Source: Eunapius fragilis (Eukaryota > Porifera > Demospongiae > Spongillida > Spongillidae). From it: DNA of 64,000 nucleotides. The notes under the pieces were generated by a model. That model was not told the origin of the DNA, did not search any database, and saw only the letters and a list, made by a program, of their open reading frames with translations. Positions 63,169-64,000 of this stretch are shown here, in pieces; position 1 is the stretch's first letter; the number at the start of each line of letters is the position of its first letter. The stretch is taken from NCBI GenBank assembly GCA_963681505.1, contig OY811989.1:4430736-4494735 (forward strand), written 5' to 3'. The translations under genes and the position numbers were made by a program.

Positions 63169-64000
63169 AAGGTTCAGTAGGTCACTCAACATTCTCATTT
63201 GCGGCACGAAGGTCCCGTTCCACAGCAGGACTGTTGGCTTGCATCAGCCACTTGGAGAGAGCACGCCTTCTTGCCTGCTGGTGGTTGTACGACTCCAAAT
63301 CTACACACAGGAAAGAAATTACTTTTAAACATGTGAAATATGAACAATCAGGAAGATGGCAGAAGAGGAAAGGGGGAGGAGCATGAATATTAACTAAGGA
63401 GTGAGCACTAATTAAAGGAAGAGAGTGGGCACGAACTAACACCTAAAGCTGAATGTAGCATCATTGATGGAAGTAGTTAAATAAACATTGTACTGCTGCA
63501 AATGTTATATCACTATGGGAAGGAAATGTGGAACATAATGTATTTTTAACGTTTGTGCAACAATATTGTATCAGGAATAATTATGTAAGAAATACATCCA
63601 TCAACAACATCAAAACATACAAACTGATCAATGCTTTAATACTTGCACAAAATTTAATATGATTAAAAGCCTTTAGTGTATAATATAATTTTAATTCAAA
63701 TAACTGAATCAAGATTAAATGATCTCAAGTTAATTGTCACAAAATTGATTATCGCAAAAATATCGCAGACAGGTACATATGAACATACGCTATATCACTA
63801 CACACAGATAGCCACATGTAATATCTAACGTGAGCTACATTTGTATCACTCCAGCACCCTAACCGGCAAGGGTTTGGTCCGGGTAAGCAATGCTCGCATC
63901 CAGCATTAGTTCTCACAAGGTGCTTACCTGGGTCACAATTCTCCAGATTTCCCCAAAGAGCTTCTGCTAGTTCAAACACAAGCTGCGCCTGTCCTTGTGT
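57261..64000 (-). CDS. NUP98: NUP98 (NUP96 portion), C-terminal 12 exons, partial
   Basis: The NUP98-NUP96 precursor supplies two nuclear-pore proteins; the window holds the alpha-helical carboxy part of NUP96, which belongs to the Y-complex scaffold. Exons (minus): 63928->64000, 63191-63300, 62880-63050, 61996-62190, 61013-61206, 60133-60412, 59733-59856, 58364-58452, 57975-58028, 57827-57918, 57477-57540, 57261-57407. All phases agree. Recognisable blocks: ARRRALSKWLM, HRDHRLALLLFAQSAS, EELDWKRVFAIHLWYES, LSWHLWCTLSALGY, SQLESLGLWQWAV-type helix (AAQLESLGLWQWAVLVLLH), LKVPEQWVYRAKAQRAHYE, EHLVADYIIN and ARLPMPEDYSISEYRHLV just before the stop. The N-terminal GLFG repeats and autoproteolysis site lie beyond the window. 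Introns contain four minisatellites, one of them repeating a 5' splice site. Confidence 0.92.
57580..57825. repeat. ACACAATTACACATGC microsatellite, NUP98 intron
   Basis: Imperfect CA repeats with interspersed AATTAC and CATGC, ending at the donor of exon 57827-57918. Confidence 0.85.
58625..59360. repeat. 41-bp minisatellite, about 18 units, NUP98 intron
   Basis: Unit TTATGATGGATGGGCACTAG plus GGAAGCATCAATGTGACCCCC. A variant with GGCAACATCTATG recurs every third to fourth unit, showing higher-order duplication. Confidence 0.95.
59577..59757. repeat. 26-bp minisatellite spanning a NUP98 exon donor
   Basis: Seven units of CATTGATGATGTAATCAGCC plus ACACAC. On the gene strand each reads GTGGCTGATTACATCATCAATG followed by GT in every unit: the last codons VADYIIN of exon 59733-59856 with its donor. 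Spacing is 26 bp, with one 24-bp step. Confidence 0.9.
60425..60540. repeat. GGA-rich microsatellite next to a NUP98 acceptor
   Basis: Imperfect GGAGGA repeat, which on the gene strand forms the pyrimidine tract before exon 60133-60412. Confidence 0.9.
61215..61925. repeat. 27-bp minisatellite, about 26 units, NUP98 intron
   Basis: Unit GATGGAGGAGGGGAGGGATG plus AAGGCAA. The period is divisible by three, so long frames on the minus strand are artefacts. Confidence 0.95.
62262..62722. repeat. GGGTG-based minisatellite, NUP98 intron
   Basis: Blocks of GTGAGGGTGGGGTGGGG, ending in pure GGGGT repeats at 62,636-62,720. Same motif as TMEM144-B intron 7. Confidence 0.95.
63113..63168. repeat. (GT)n microsatellite, NUP98 intron
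   Basis: Pure GT, about 56 bp, in the intron between exons 62880-63050 and 63191-63300. Confidence 0.95.

Overview
The window is nuclear DNA from a multicellular animal. Genes are split by many introns with GT..AG borders, some only 55-70 bp long. The products are typical animal proteins: RRM1, TMEM144, an ARHGEF10/17-type RhoGEF, KLHL8, TRMT9B, UFM1 and NUP98. Tiny introns, closely packed genes, a very heavy load of minisatellites and poly-G tracts, and non-LTR elements with a restriction-like endonuclease suggest an early-branching invertebrate, perhaps a sponge. That last step is inference; the sequence does not name the species.

Layout. 1-15 kb is a repeat-rich accessory block. It holds a cluster of C2H2 zinc-finger genes on the minus strand (one intact, three broken), two degraded copies of one non-LTR retrotransposon family, and many palindromic MITE-like elements, some inserted into the retrotransposons. 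17.1-29.2 kb is a complete 21-exon RRM1 gene (+). Its 5.9 kb intron 18 carries a minus-strand Ty3/Gypsy-type LTR element interrupted by the pol remnant of a second, plus-strand element. 29.6-44.4 kb holds three TMEM144-like copies (-): A intact (12 exons), B complete in exons but with a 19-bp frameshifting deletion in exon 9, and C a decayed 5' fragment. Arrays of up to 1.6 kb fill the B introns. 44.5-51.6 kb is a RhoGEF gene (+). 52.1-64 kb is a compact block of genes on strictly alternating strands: KLHL8 (-), TRMT9B-like (+), a small Shisa/WBP1-like membrane protein (-), UFM1 (+) and the 3' part of NUP98 (-). Its two head-to-head pairs are separated by only 59 and about 125 bp.

How the genes relate. 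The products belong to separate housekeeping processes: dNTP synthesis, membrane transport, Rho signalling, ubiquitin ligase adaptor, tRNA wobble modification, UFMylation and the nuclear pore. No shared pathway is evident beyond compact packing and probable shared promoters.

The most unusual signal is that in three unrelated genes (TMEM144-B, KLHL8, NUP98) a minisatellite straddles an exon/intron border, so the end of the exon and its 5' splice site are repeated several times into the intron. A fourth array appears to have grown from a duplicated piece of RhoGEF coding sequence.
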